In this document: piece after piece, positions 53,969-64,000 of the stretch | Numbering within the stretch: the first letter of the stretch is position 1 | Layout of the letters: every line of letters begins with the position of its first letter | NCBI RefSeq assembly: GCF_015223055.1 | Contig: NZ_JADFBX010000003.1 | Span: 310,001 to 374,000, forward strand | DNA from: Pedobacter sp. MC2016-24 | GTDB lineage: Bacteria > Bacteroidota > Bacteroidia > Sphingobacteriales > Sphingobacteriaceae | Length of the DNA stretch: 64,000 nucleotides | Direction of reading: 5' to 3' | The notes under the pieces: generated by a model | Databases searched by the model: none | Seen by the model: only the letters and a program-made list of their open reading frames with translations | What the model was told of the DNA's origin: nothing | Program-made: the position numbers and the translations under genes

Positions 53969-56278
53969 ATGAGTAAGATTAATAGAAAACAAGACGCGCT
54001 AGATTACCATTCGCAGGGACGGCCGGGTAAAATACAAGTTGTACCGACCAAACCAACAAATTCTCAAAGAGATTTGACCCTTGCTTATTCACCAGGTGTA
54101 GCTGAGCCTTGTTTAAAAATAGCTGAGAATAAAGAAGATGTTTATAAATATACTGCCAAAGGAAACCTGGTTGCAGTAATTAGTAACGGAACAGCCGTTT
54201 TAGGTTTGGGAAATATAGGCCCTGAAGCCGGTAAACCGGTTATGGAAGGAAAAGGTCTCCTATTTAAAATCTTTGCAGATATTGATGTGTTTGACCTTGA
54301 GCTTGATGTAACCAATGTAGATGATTTTGTCAAAATTGTGAAATCATTGGAACCTACTTTTGGCGGAGTAAATCTGGAAGACATCAAAGCACCGGAATGT
54401 TTCGAAATTGAGCGTCGCTTGAAAGAAGAAATGAATATTCCGGTAATGCACGATGACCAGCATGGTACTGCGATCATTTCTGCAGCTGCGTTATTAAACG
54501 CCTGCGAGTTACAAAAAAAGAAAATGGACAAGATTAAGATTGTAGTGAATGGCGCTGGCGCTGCTGCAATTTCTTGTACCCGTTTGTATGTTTCTTTAGG
54601 AGCGAAAAAAGAAAATATTGTCATGTGCGACCGTACTGGTGTGATCCGGGATACCCGTGAAAACCTGGACGACATTAAAGCCGAATTTGCAACTTCAAGA
54701 AAGTTGGATACGCTGGAAGAAGCGATGAAAGATTCTGATGTATTTATCGGACTTTCTTCTGCAGACTGTGTAACCGAAGATATGCTAAAATCAATGGCTA
54801 AAAATCCGATTGTATTTGCAATGGCCAATCCGAATCCGGAGATCGCTTATGAACTGGCAATTAAATCGCGTAAAGATATCATTATGGCCACCGGCCGTTC
54901 CGATTATCCAAATCAGGTAAATAATGTTTTGGGTTTCCCTTATATTTTTAGGGGTGCATTGGATGTGCGTGCAACAGGAATCAATGAGCCGATGAAAATA
55001 GCTGCTGTGAGGGCTATTGCTGAACTGGCGAAAAAATCTGTTCCGGAAGCCGTTAATATGGCCTATAATGAAAACAACATCAAATTTGGTAAGGAATACA
55101 TCATTCCGAAACCAATGGATCCAAGATTAATTACCAATGTGTCTATGGCCGTTGCTAAAGCAGCCATTGAATCAGGAGTTGCCCGTAAAGTAATTGCAGA
55201 CTGGGCTGCTTATGAAGAGGAGCTGACACGCAGATTGGGGCAGGACGATGCCATTATGCGGGCCATTACCAACAAGGCGAAGTCTGATCCTAAACGTGTG
55301 GTGTTTGCAGAAGCTGACAATTATAAGATCTTAAAAGCGGCGCAGATCGTTAAAGACGAAAATATAGCTATTCCTATTTTATTAGGAAACAAAGACATCA
55401 TCAATAAAATTATTGACGAAAATGCGCTCGAACTGGAAGGTGTTACCATTATTGACCCATTCCAGGAACCTGAGCTGATGGCTAAATATTCGCAGTCGCT
55501 TTATGAAAAAAGACAACGCAGGGGCGTAACTTTATTGGAAGCAACTAAGTTTATGCGCGACAGGAATTATTTTGGTGCTTCTATGGTTGAATTTGGGGCT
55601 GCCGATGCCATGATTTCTGGTCTGACTAAAAATTACGCCTCAACCATTAAACCTGCTTTACAGGTGATTGGTACTCAGGAGGGGGTGAACCGCGTTGCAG
55701 GTATGTATATGATGATGACGCAGAAAGGACCTGTATTTTTTGGTGATACTACTGTAAACGTAGACCCAAGTGTGGAGGAACTGGTTGACATCACCTTGTT
55801 ATTGGAACGTGCCGTACGTAAGTTTAACATCCAGCCCCGGATTGCCTTGTTGTCGTATTCTAACTTTGGTTCGAATGAGGGAATTGTTCCTGAAAAAGTT
55901 AGAAAAGCAGTTAAGATTTTGCACGAACAACATCCAGAGATCGTGGTTGATGGAGAGATGCAGGGTAATTTTGCGATCAATAGTAGTTTGCTGAATGATA
56001 ATTTTCCTTTCAGTCGATTGGTAGATGGTCCGGCAAATACCTTGATTTTCCCAAATCTGGAATCGGGTAATATTGCTTACAAATTATTGCAGGAACTGGG
56101 TGGTGCAGAAGCTGTGGGACCGATTTTGCTTGGACTCAACAAGCCTGTTCATATTGTTCAACTTGGAAGTTCAGTTAGAGAAATTGTAAATATGGTTACT
56201 TTAGCTGTATTAGACGTTCAGGGCAAGGCCCAGAAATTGAACGAAAAGGCTGGATTATTAAAAAAGATAAAGAAATAA
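53969..56278 (+). CDS. maeB: NADP-dependent malic enzyme with phosphotransacetylase-like domain
   Basis: 769 residues. Malic enzyme part (~1-430) with HDDQHGTAIISAAALLNA and the nucleotide-binding VVNGAGAAAISC; C-terminal phosphotransacetylase-like domain (~440-760), inactive or regulatory in most MaeB proteins. It turns malate into pyruvate with NADPH. ruvA begins 6 bp after its stop. Confidence 0.96.
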   Translation: MSKINRKQDALDYHSQGRPGKIQVVPTKPTNSQRDLTLAYSPGVAEPCLKIAENKEDVYKYTAKGNLVAVISNGTAVLGLGNIGPEAGKPVMEGKGLLFKIFADIDVFDLELDVTNVDDFVKIVKSLEPTFGGVNLEDIKAPECFEIERRLKEEMNIPVMHDDQHGTAIISAAALLNACELQKKKMDKIKIVVNGAGAAAISCTRLYVSLGAKKENIVMCDRTGVIRDTRENLDDIKAEFATSRKLDTLEEAMKDSDVFIGLSSADCVTEDMLKSMAKNPIVFAMANPNPEIAYELAIKSRKDIIMATGRSDYPNQVNNVLGFPYIFRGALDVRATGINEPMKIAAVRAIAELAKKSVPEAVNMAYNENNIKFGKEYIIPKPMDPRLITNVSMAVAKAAIESGVARKVIADWAAYEEELTRRLGQDDAIMRAITNKAKSDPKRVVFAEADNYKILKAAQIVKDENIAIPILLGNKDIINKIIDENALELEGVTIIDPFQEPELMAKYSQSLYEKRQRRGVTLLEATKFMRDRNYFGASMVEFGAADAMISGLTKNYASTIKPALQVIGTQEGVNRVAGMYMMMTQKGPVFFGDTTVNVDPSVEELVDITLLLERAVRKFNIQPRIALLSYSNFGSNEGIVPEKVRKAVKILHEQHPEIVVDGEMQGNFAINSSLLNDNFPFSRLVDGPANTLIFPNLESGNIAYKLLQELGGAEAVGPILLGLNKPVHIVQLGSSVREIVNMVTLAVLDVQGKAQKLNEKAGLLKKIKK

Positions 56279-56284
56279 GTAAAT

Positions 56285-56869
56285 ATGTTTGAATACATTG
56301 ATGGTAAGCTCAGTTTTAAATGTCCAACCTACATTGTTGTGGAGGCAGGTGGCATTGGTTACCACATTCATATTTCATTGAATACCTACAGCAGCCTGAA
56401 AGATACCGAAAGGTGTAAAATCTATACCTGGCTGCACATTAAAGAGGATGCGCACACCCTTTACGGCTTTGCTGATGAGGGTGAGCGCAGGCTCTTTTTA
56501 CATTTGATCTCCGTATCAGGAATTGGACCCAATACGGGCCGAATGATGCTCTCATCGATTACCCCAACAGAAATTCAAACGGCAATCGTAAATGCAGATT
56601 TACCTTTGATACAGCGGATTAAGGGGATAGGTGCCAAATCCGCGCAGCGATTGGTGCTTGAGCTGCAAGATAAATTAAAAAAAGAAGGTTCGGGATCATT
56701 AATTTCTGCACCTTTAAACAATACAGTAAAAGAAGAAGCATTGTCAGCATTGATGATGTTAGGCTTTGCCAAGGCAGCTTCGGAAAAGGCAATAGACAAT
56801 GCGGTGAAAATTGGGGGACAAGATCTGTCTGTTGAACAAATGATAAAAACAGCATTGAAGAACTTATAA
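56285..56869 (+). CDS. ruvA: Holliday junction branch migration protein RuvA
   Basis: 194 residues. N-terminal OB fold (MFEYIDGKLSFKCPTYIVVEAGGIGY), helix-hairpin-helix pair (LISVSGIGPNTGRMML and IQRIKGIGAKSAQRLVLEL), C-terminal RuvB-contacting helices. It binds four-way DNA junctions for RuvB. sprA starts 9 bp downstream. Confidence 0.97.
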   Translation: MFEYIDGKLSFKCPTYIVVEAGGIGYHIHISLNTYSSLKDTERCKIYTWLHIKEDAHTLYGFADEGERRLFLHLISVSGIGPNTGRMMLSSITPTEIQTAIVNADLPLIQRIKGIGAKSAQRLVLELQDKLKKEGSGSLISAPLNNTVKEEALSALMMLGFAKAASEKAIDNAVKIGGQDLSVEQMIKTALKNL

Positions 56870-56878
56870 ATTCTACCA

Positions 56879-59800
56879 TTGAAAAACTTATTAGCGCTAT
56901 TCTTACTTCTCCTCATTTCTTTCGGTGGACAACAAGCTTTTTCGCAGGTTGCTCCCAAAAAGAAAGTTGCAGATACTCTACAAAACTCTTTCGGTCTCAA
57001 AGAAAAACAAAGACTTGGATTAAGATCGCTCTCAAACCCATTTTATCCACTTCCTGACAATGTAAAAAGGGAGGTTGAATATGATGCGGTGAACAAACGA
57101 TACATCATTCGGCAATTGATCGGAGACCGATTATACGCACCACCCCAATACCTTACAGTAGAGGAATACCAGCGTTTGGTAAATAGTGAAATCAAACGGG
57201 GAAATTGGCGGGAATTGTCAGACCAGGAGATCAACGACGTACGTAAAACAGGTGTCATCCCGACTTTAAAGGTAAACAGCAAATCGTTTGAAAGAATTTT
57301 CGGTGGGACAACCATTGACATCCAACCCAGGGGTGAGGCTGAATTGACTTTTCTTGGCCGGATCAATAAGAATGAAAATCCGCTGTTTAATCAGCGTCAG
57401 CGTGTACAGGGCAATTTTGATTTCAATCAACGTATCCAGATGGATGTGGTTGGTAACATCGGTACCAAGTTGAAAATCAACATGAATTACAATACGGAAG
57501 CGCAATTCGATTTTGAAAATCAGGTGAAGCTGGACTATACCGGGGGAGAAGATGACATTATTCAAAAAATAGAGGCAGGTAATGTAAGTTTACCCCTCAA
57601 TACCACATTGATAAACGGCACGCAGGCCCTGTTTGGAGTCAAAACACAATTGAAATTTGGTAAACTGAATGTAAGTACTGTTTTTACCCAGCAAAAATCG
57701 CAGTCGCGCCAGATTCAGATCAATAATGGCGCACAGCAAAATGAATATCGGATTAGTGCCGACAACTATGAGGCCAATAAACACTATTTCCTGGCCCAGT
57801 ATTTTAGGGACAACTATAACAAAACCCTGCAAAATCCGCCAACTTTAACTACGAGTATTTTAATTACCAAAATTGAAGTTTGGATTACCAACAAAAATGG
57901 AAATACACAGGATTCCAGGGACGTACTGGGGCTGATTGATTTGGGGGAGAATAAGCCATACAACAACTCGCTCATAGGAGGCCAGTCAACCCTGCCTTCC
58001 GGCTTTTTAAATACGACATTTCCAACCAATTCCAATAATTTGCTGCAGCGTTTGCCCGCAGATGCCAGGCTAACCAATTCCAACAGCGTGATTGGCTTTT
58101 TTGCGGCTAATGGCGGTACAGACAATTATGCCAAATTAACCTATGCCCGTAAATTGACCGAAAGGGAATACACCTTTCATCCGCAATTGGGTTACATCTC
58201 TTTAAATAATGCTTTAAATAGCGATGAGGTTTTAAGTGTGGCATACCGCTACACTTTTAATGGAGTAGAATACCAGGTTGGTGAATTCTCCACAGATGTG
58301 ACATTTGACCAGGCTACACCAAAAGTACTTTATACCAAATTGCTAAAAAATGAAACTACCAAAATCAACCTGCCTACCTGGGACTTGATGATGAAAAACA
58401 TTTATGCCATTGGTGGGTACCAGATCAGTCGGCAGAATTTCAGATTGGATATTTTTAGGATTGATGAACAGACTGGGGTAGAAAAACCATTGATTCAGGA
58501 GGGTGAAAAACTGGATGCAGATCGCGTCCCCTTAAATGGGAAACAATGGATCCAGGTTACTGGTCTGGATCGTTTGAACCAACAGCAGGAGCGTAAGCCT
58601 GATGGAGTATTTGACTTTCAGGCTGAAAATAAACCTTTCGTAGCAAGCAATAGCAATAGTACTTCACAAACGCAGATTTTTGGAAACAATGGTTCCGGAT
58701 CAGGCGCTACGGGAAGCAACCAGATTAATTTCTCGGTCAATACCATGACAGGGTACATTACCATAGATCCACTGAACGGACGTATCATATTTCCGTTGAT
58801 AGAACCTTTTGGAACGGATCTGGCCGCTCAGTTTTTGCCTACAGAGCAAGCCTTAATTGACAAATATACCTTTACGGCTTTATACGATTCCACCAAGGTA
58901 ATCGCGCAGCAATTGTTCAGTAAACAAAACCGGTACATCATCAAAGGATCTTATCAATCTGAAATCTCATCAGAGTTCAGCTTGAATTCCATCAATGTTC
59001 CCGAAGGTTCGGTCCGGGTATTTGCGGGGACCATTCCATTACAGGAGGGCGCAGACTTTACCGTAGATTACCAGGGCGGAAGAGTCCGGATCATCAATCC
59101 GGCTTTGTTGAGTTCTGGACAACCAATACGTATTACGACAGAAAATAATGAGTTGTTTGGTTTACAGCAACGGTCCTTGTTTGGAACCCGTTTGGATTAT
59201 AAGGTGAACAACAAATTGAATATAGGTGGTACTTTAATGAACCTGACCGAGAAACCCCTGACCGCCAAAGTAAATGTGGGTGAGGAACCGATCTCGAACA
59301 CCATGTGGGGAATGGATTTGAACTACAGCTCGCCTTCAAGGTTCCTGACTAAAATGGTGGACAAAATTCCGTTTATATCTACCAAAGCACCTTCGAGTTT
59401 TACCTTTTCGGGAGAGTTTGCCCAATTGATTCCTGGGCATCCAAGTGCACTTAATTTTGGTGGACAAAATCGCGGCACCAGTTATCTGGATGATTTTGAG
59501 GCTTCGCGTTCCGTGATCGATTTAAAAAGTGCGGTAGCCTGGCAGTTATCGGGTACACCACAGCTTTTCCCGGAATCGCAATTGGTAGACAACCTCGCCT
59601 ATGGTTATAATCGGGCGCGTATTGCTTTTTATAACATTGACCCTGTATTTTATAATCGGACCAGCGGCATCATTCCATCAAGTCTGATCAACAACCGGAA
59701 TGAGCAGTCCAATCATTATGTGAGGCAGATTATTGAGCAGGAGGTTTTTCCGTTCAAAGAAACGAGTACAGGACAGGCATTAACTTTGCCAACACTGGAC

Positions 59801-62800
59801 GTTGCATTTTATCCGACAATTCGTGGTCCTTATAATTTCGCTACTACAGGATTTAATCCGGATGGTACTTTGAGAAATCCGAAAACCAGGTGGGGTGGTT
59901 TGTTTAGAAGAATAGAAACCAATGACTTTGAGGCTTTGAATATTGAATATATAGAGCTTTGGGTGATGGACCCTTTCATTTATAAAACCAATGCTGCAGG
60001 TGGAGATCTTTATTTTAACATCGGTAACATCTCAGAAGATATTTTAAAAGACGGACGTAAGTCTTTAGAAAATGGTTTGCCAGCCAATGGCGACCCAAGC
60101 AAATATGATGAAACCAATTGGGGAAGGGTGCCGAAACTGCAACCGGTAGTACAGGCATTTGACAATGACCCAGCGGCAAGAAGATCACAGGATGTTGGTT
60201 TGGATGGGCTATCTAATGTGGATGAAAAAGCTAAGTTTGGCTCATTGATCAATCAAATCAAATCTCAGCTCAATCCCGATGCTGCCGCTTCCATAGACAA
60301 TGACCCGTCTTCGGATGATTATGTTTATTTCAGAGGACGTGTTTTAGATCAGGAAAACGCAGGAATATTGAAGCGTTACGAGCGTTTTAACGGTACGGAG
60401 GGTAACTCTAAAACTGCACAGCAATCCATAGAAGATTTTGGTGTGGACAACTCAGCCTCTACTTCTTTGCCAGATGGAGAAGATATCAACCGGGATAACA
60501 ACATGACCCAGAGTGACGAGTATTTTCAATATAAAGTATCTATCCGTCCGGGCGACTTAGTGGTTGGTCAGAAATTTGTAACCGATAAAGTGACTTCAAC
60601 CGTTGCATTGGCGAACGGACAAAAGGCACCGGTAACCTGGTATCAGATCAGGATTCCATTAGATCAGTATCAGGATAAAGTGGGCGGGATTCAGGATTTC
60701 AAGTCTATCCGTTTCATCCGGATGTTCATGACCAATTTCGCAGATACTACCGTATTGAGGTTTGGAAAGATTCAATTGGTCAGAGGAGAATGGAGACAGT
60801 ACAATTCCAATAACGAGGCTTCACAGGTTATTCTTGATCCGGCACTCCAAAATGTGGGGGCAGACAATTCTACAATCGAAGTTTCTACAGTGAACATTGA
60901 AGAGAACGGTAAACGTACACCAATTCCTTATGTAGTTCCTCCTGGTATTGAAAGAGAACGTGACTTTAGCAATTATCGCGGAGACACCAGACAAAATGAG
61001 CAGGCACTGGCACTGACAGTTAAAAACCTGAGAGATGGTTATGGAAGGGCAACTTTTAAGACTGCCATGAGTGATTTCCGCTCTTATAAACGTCTGGAAA
61101 TGTTTGTTCACCTGGAAGCACTAGGGAATTTACCGTTGAACGATAACGATCTGAATGCATTTTTAAGAATCGGCACCGATAATCAGGATAACTATTATCA
61201 ATATTCGCAACCCCTTAAAGTAACACGTCCCGGAACAAGTGATCCTTACGCCATATGGCCGGATCAGAATAAACTGGATATTGACCTGACGCTTTTCCAA
61301 CAGGCTAAACTTGCCCGTAATAAAGCCCTTGATGTGGATGGCTTACCATGGAACATCAGTAAACCATTCCCTTATATTATCAATGGTAAAACCATTATTG
61401 TAAAGGGGCAGCCAGATATGAGTAAAGTTAGGGTTTACATGCTGGGGGTAATTAACCCGGCTAAGAACAATGCTGTCGGTACTGGGGATGATGGATTGGA
61501 TAAATCCGCTCAGGTTTGGTTTAATGAGTTGAGGTTGACTGAGTTTGATGAAAGGGGCGGTTGGGCTGCAACGGCGCGGATGAGCGCGAAACTGGCTGAT
61601 TTTGCGGATGTAAACATTTCCGGAAGTAAATCTACCGTTGGTTTTGGGTCTTTGGAGAAACGGGTGAGTGAACGAAACCGTGCGGATAATGTATTTTTTG
61701 ACATCTCCTCCAGCATGGAGCTGGGTAAATTCCTTCCTCAGAAGACGGGGGTAAAAATACCCATGTTTGTGAGTTATTCTTCACAGGTAAGTACGCCTCA
61801 GTACGACCCGAAAACTCCGGATATTGAATTGAAAAATGCATTGGATGTAGCTTCGAAGTCAGAAAAGAAAGCCATACTGGAATATGCCCAGGACTATACC
61901 ACCAGAAGTAGCATCAACTTTACCAATGTACGTAAAGAACGGACCAATCCGGATAAAAAACCTCAGGTATGGGATGTAGAGAACTTTAACGCCAGCTATG
62001 CTTATACCAAGCTTGCACATCGTGATTTTATCATTGAAAATAATGTACAGCAAACCTACCGGGCATCCTTAGCTTATAATTATTCTGGAGGTCCTTCAAA
62101 AAGTATCGAACCGTTCAGGAAAATTATTAAATCGAATACGTTGGCCTTATTGAAAGATGTAAACTTTAGCTTATTGCCGAGCTCCATCAATTTCAGGATA
62201 GATGTGGACCGTTATTATTCAGAAAATAATTTGAGAAATAATGATCCAAATAATAGCATCCCGATCAGGGCAACTTTCAATAAGAATTTCCTGGTTACCC
62301 GTGTATATGGTATATCCTGGAATTTGACCAAATCGCTGACCCTAGATTTTGATGCCACCAATTACTCCATTATTGACGAACCAGATGGCAAAATTGAAGG
62401 CCTGAAAAGGGATACATTGTGGCAAAACATGAAGCGTTTAGGTCGTACGACTGACTATACGCACAACATGAACATCAGCTATAACCTGCCAATTAACAAA
62501 ATTCCTGGCATGGATTGGGTAACTGTAGCTACCCGTTACGGAACTAATTTTAACTGGCAGACTGAACCGCTTTCTACCTTAAGGGATCCTTTGATCGACT
62601 TGGGTAATACCATTCAGAATTCAAGAACGATACAGTTGAATCCGACCCTCAATCTGGCCGGACTGTACAATAAGTTTGGCTTTGTAAGAAGAGCCAATAA
62701 AGGTGCCGGAGATAAGGAATCTGGAACAGGCTTCCTGGTTGGGCTACTCACCAGCGTGAAGAATTTAAATGCCGCATATACCAAAACGCAAGGGATATTT

Positions 62801-64000
62801 TTACCGGGTTATTTACCTAAAACCAGTTATTTTGGAATTGACAATATCACCGGAGCACCTGGTCTGGGCTTTGTATTTGGTAGCCAGCGCGACATCAGGG
62901 AAATGGCGCTTAACCATGGCTGGATTACAAGAGATACCCTGCAGTCGCAGCTTTACATCAACACCCTGCGTGAAGACATTAGCATTACCGGACTGGTTGA
63001 ACCGATCAGGGACCTGAGCATTACTTTAACAGCAAACAAGAACCGCACGCTCAACTATTCTACCAATTTCAGGTATGACAGGTCACTCCAGGATTTTCAA
63101 AATCTGAGTCCCTTTACTACAGGTGACTATAGTGTATCTTTTATCTCTCTCGGAACTGCTTTTTCTGACAAGACCGGTAGTACCGTCTCCACTTTGTTCA
63201 ACAAGTTTATGGATAACCGGCAGGTGATTTCTCAACGCCTGGGTGCTGAGAACCCGAATTCATCCGGTACGCTACCTTCGGGATACGCCAATGGTTATGA
63301 CAAGAATGCACAGGATGTAATTGTTTCTGCTTTCCTTGCGGCTTATACCGGCAAAGATGCCAGCTCTTCCAGCTTAAATTCTATGCCTAAGATTCCTTTG
63401 CCCAACTGGAGGATCAACTACCGCGGCTTAACCCGGATTGCCTTCCTGGAAGAGCGCTTTAGTTCCATAGATTTAAGACATTCTTATCGTTCTGTATATA
63501 GCATCAATGGATTCAATTCTTTGCTTCGTTATCAGGAAGCAAATGGCGCTGTAATCAGTAAAGATGAAAACAGCAATTTCTTGCCAAAGTACCAATATGC
63601 ACAGGTTACCATAGCAGAACAGTTTGCACCACTGATTGGTGTAGATACCAGGCTGAAAAACAACATGACCGTTAATTTTGAAATGGGAAGAACACGTTTG
63701 CTTGGTTTAAGTTTGGCGAACAGTCAGCTTGCGCAGATGTCTGAAAATAACATGGTATTTGGTTTAGGATACCGTACAACCAAATTCAGGTTTCCTTTTG
63801 GTTTGCTGAAAGGTGTTAAGACGGATAACAACATGGACTTTAAACTGGATATTGCCATCCGGGATAATAAGACGGTGATCTATCGGGCTGACATCTTAGA
63901 TGCGGAAGTGTCATCAGGAGCAAAGAACATCACCTTTAGACCAAGCGTGGATTATATCCTCAACCAAAGATTCAACGTTAGGTTGTTTTATGATTCGAAC
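56879..64000 (+). CDS. sprA: T9SS outer-membrane translocon protein SprA (3' end beyond window)
   Basis: 2374 codons are inside the window and the frame stays open at its end. Start TTG 56879 begins a signal peptide (MKNLLALFLLLLISFGGQQ). Family landmarks in one frame: GGTTIDIQPRGEAELTF (~142), GTSYLDDFEASRSVIDLKSA (~866), and DNKTVIYRADILDAEV plus RPSVDYILNQRFNVRLFYD at the end. SprA (Sov in P. gingivalis) is the huge barrel through which T9SS cargo leaves the cell. Translation was sampled at six places and stays in frame, so it appears intact. Confidence 0.95.
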   Translation, partial: MKNLLALFLLLLISFGGQQAFSQVAPKKKVADTLQNSFGLKEKQRLGLRSLSNPFYPLPDNVKREVEYDAVNKRYIIRQLIGDRLYAPPQYLTVEEYQRLVNSEIKRGNWRELSDQEINDVRKTGVIPTLKVNSKSFERIFGGTTIDIQPRGEAELTFLGRINKNENPLFNQRQRVQGNFDFNQRIQMDVVGNIGTKLKINMNYNTEAQFDFENQVKLDYTGGEDDIIQKIEAGNVSLPLNTTLINGTQALFGVKTQLKFGKLNVSTVFTQQKSQSRQIQINNGAQQNEYRISADNYEANKHYFLAQYFRDNYNKTLQNPPTLTTSILITKIEVWITNKNGNTQDSRDVLGLIDLGENKPYNNSLIGGQSTLPSGFLNTTFPTNSNNLLQRLPADARLTNSNSVIGFFAANGGTDNYAKLTYARKLTEREYTFHPQLGYISLNNALNSDEVLSVAYRYTFNGVEYQVGEFSTDVTFDQATPKVLYTKLLKNETTKINLPTWDLMMKNIYAIGGYQISRQNFRLDIFRIDEQTGVEKPLIQEGEKLDADRVPLNGKQWIQVTGLDRLNQQQERKPDGVFDFQAENKPFVASNSNSTSQTQIFGNNGSGSGATGSNQINFSVNTMTGYITIDPLNGRIIFPLIEPFGTDLAAQFLPTEQALIDKYTFTALYDSTKVIAQQLFSKQNRYIIKGSYQSEISSEFSLNSINVPEGSVRVFAGTIPLQEGADFTVDYQGGRVRIINPALLSSGQPIRITTENNELFGLQQRSLFGTRLDYKVNNKLNIGGTLMNLTEKPLTAKVNVGEEPISNTMWGMDLNYSSPSRFLTKMVDKIPFISTKAPSSFTFSGEFAQLIPGHPSALNFGGQNRGTSYLDDFEASRSVIDLKSAVAWQLSGTPQLFPESQLVDNLAYGYNRARIAFYNIDPVFYNRTSGIIPSSLINNRNEQSNHYVRQIIEQEVFPFKETSTGQALTLPTLDVAFYPTIRGPYNFATTGFNPDGTLRNPKTRWGGLFRRIETNDFEALNIEYIELWVMDPFIYKTNAAGGDLYFNIGNISEDILKDGRKSLENGLPANGDPSKYDETNWGRVPKLQPVVQAFDNDPAARRSQDVGLDGLSNVDEKAKFGSLINQIKSQLNPDAAASIDNDPSSDDYVYFRGRVLDQENAGILKRYERFNGTEGNSKTAQQSIEDFGVDNSASTSLPDGEDINRDNNMTQSDEYFQYKVSIRPGDLVVGQKFVTDKVTSTVALANGQKAPVTWYQIRIPLDQYQDKVGGIQDFKSIRFIRMFMTNFADTTVLRFGKIQLVRGEWRQYNSNNEASQVILDPALQNVGADNSTIEVSTVNIEENGKRTPIPYVVPPGIERERDFSNYRGDTRQNEQALALTVKNLRDGYGRATFKTAMSDFRSYKRLEMFVHLEALGNLPLNDNDLNAFLRIGTDNQDNYYQYSQPLKVTRPGTSDPYAIWPDQNKLDIDLTLFQQAKLARNKALDVDGLPWNISKPFPYIINGKTIIVKGQPDMSKVRVYMLGVINPAKNNAVGTGDDGLDKSAQVWFNELRLTEFDERGGWAATARMSAKLADFADVNISGSKSTVGFGSLEKRVSERNRADNVFFDISSSMELGKFLPQKTGVKIPMFVSYSSQVSTPQYDPKTPDIELKNALDVASKSEKKAILEYAQDYTTRSSINFTNVRKERTNPDKKPQVWDVENFNASYAYTKLAHRDFIIENNVQQTYRASLAYNYSGGPSKSIEPFRKIIKSNTLALLKDVNFSLLPSSINFRIDVDRYYSENNLRNNDPNNSIPIRATFNKNFLVTRVYGISWNLTKSLTLDFDATNYSIIDEPDGKIEGLKRDTLWQNMKRLGRTTDYTHNMNISYNLPINKIPGMDWVTVATRYGTNFNWQTEPLSTLRDPLIDLGNTIQNSRTIQLNPTLNLAGLYNKFGFVRRANKGAGDKESGTGFLVGLLTSVKNLNAAYTKTQGIFLPGYLPKTSYFGIDNITGAPGLGFVFGSQRDIREMALNHGWITRDTLQSQLYINTLREDISITGLVEPIRDLSITLTANKNRTLNYSTNFRYDRSLQDFQNLSPFTTGDYSVSFISLGTAFSDKTGSTVSTLFNKFMDNRQVISQRLGAENPNSSGTLPSGYANGYDKNAQDVIVSAFLAAYTGKDASSSSLNSMPKIPLPNWRINYRGLTRIAFLEERFSSIDLRHSYRSVYSINGFNSLLRYQEANGAVISKDENSNFLPKYQYAQVTIAEQFAPLIGVDTRLKNNMTVNFEMGRTRLLGLSLANSQLAQMSENNMVFGLGYRTTKFRFPFGLLKGVKTDNNMDFKLDIAIRDNKTVIYRADILDAEVSSGAKNITFRPSVDYILNQRFNVRLFYDSN

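Noticed and set aside
54142-54828. 228-codon minus-strand ORF inside maeB
   Set aside because: It is antisense to conserved malic enzyme coding sequence and has no recognisable motif; the plus strand explains the region.
1-64000. tRNA, rRNA, CRISPR array, insertion sequence, prophage or restriction/defence genes
   Set aside because: Looked for regular direct repeats, cloverleaf shapes and transposase-like proteins while reading; none could be supported.

Overview
The window looks like chromosomal DNA of a Bacteroidota bacterium of the Sphingobacteriaceae type (Pedobacter-like). The basis is a SusC receptor with an N-terminal STN domain beside a FecR-type anti-sigma factor, a SusD lipoprotein, type IX secretion (T9SS) genes including most of sprA, a RhaT/RhaEW/RhaI/RhaK rhamnose operon, a DUF4292 lipoprotein, and repeated TAnnTTTG promoter elements. 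No tRNA, rRNA, CRISPR array, insertion sequence or phage gene was recognised. All functional names rest on reading the translations, not on database searches.

Layout. 1-8363: end of a FecR-like gene, a SusC/SusD pair, two exported thioredoxin-fold proteins and an exported SRPBCC protein, closed by a 27-bp perfect inverted repeat. 8640-13074: a tightly overlapping T9SS cassette (sorted surface protein, PorP/SprF-like barrel, PorE-like OmpA protein). 13052-19297: three paralogous full-length polyprenyl-phosphate sugar-1-phosphate transferases, two related small CxxC-x27-CxxC proteins and a PAS-AraC regulator, but no other exopolysaccharide genes. 19484-21854: an unknown barrel protein plus a lipoprotein. 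22110-29103: L-rhamnose uptake and catabolism with a GntR-type regulator. 29076-30475: a divergent 5'-nucleotidase/DeoR pair with two identical operator-like sites 31 bp apart. 30544-38622, almost all on the minus strand: outer-membrane protein, dxs, comF-like, rlmN, rluF and DinB, with glyA on the plus strand. 38739-43755: a giant AsmA-like protein, a WYL regulator and an amidohydrolase.

43759-64000 is one long plus-strand run of housekeeping and envelope genes: flavin oxidoreductase, acylphosphatase, flippase, dut, TPR protein, DUF4292 lipoprotein, EnvC-like protein, two TatA, gatA, lytic transglycosylase, maeB, ruvA and sprA, which runs off the window end. T9SS appears twice: a substrate with its partner barrel at 8.6-13.1 kb, and the translocon gene sprA at 56.9-64 kb.

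The parts most worth a second look are the zinc-ribbon/initiating-transferase cluster, the DeoR double operator, the EnvC-like protein that has lost its zinc ligands, a LolB-like reading of the DUF4292 lipoprotein, a terminator-like hairpin inside gatA, and a 13-codon ORF that copies the N-terminus of family-2 glycosyltransferases. None is proven novel from sequence alone.
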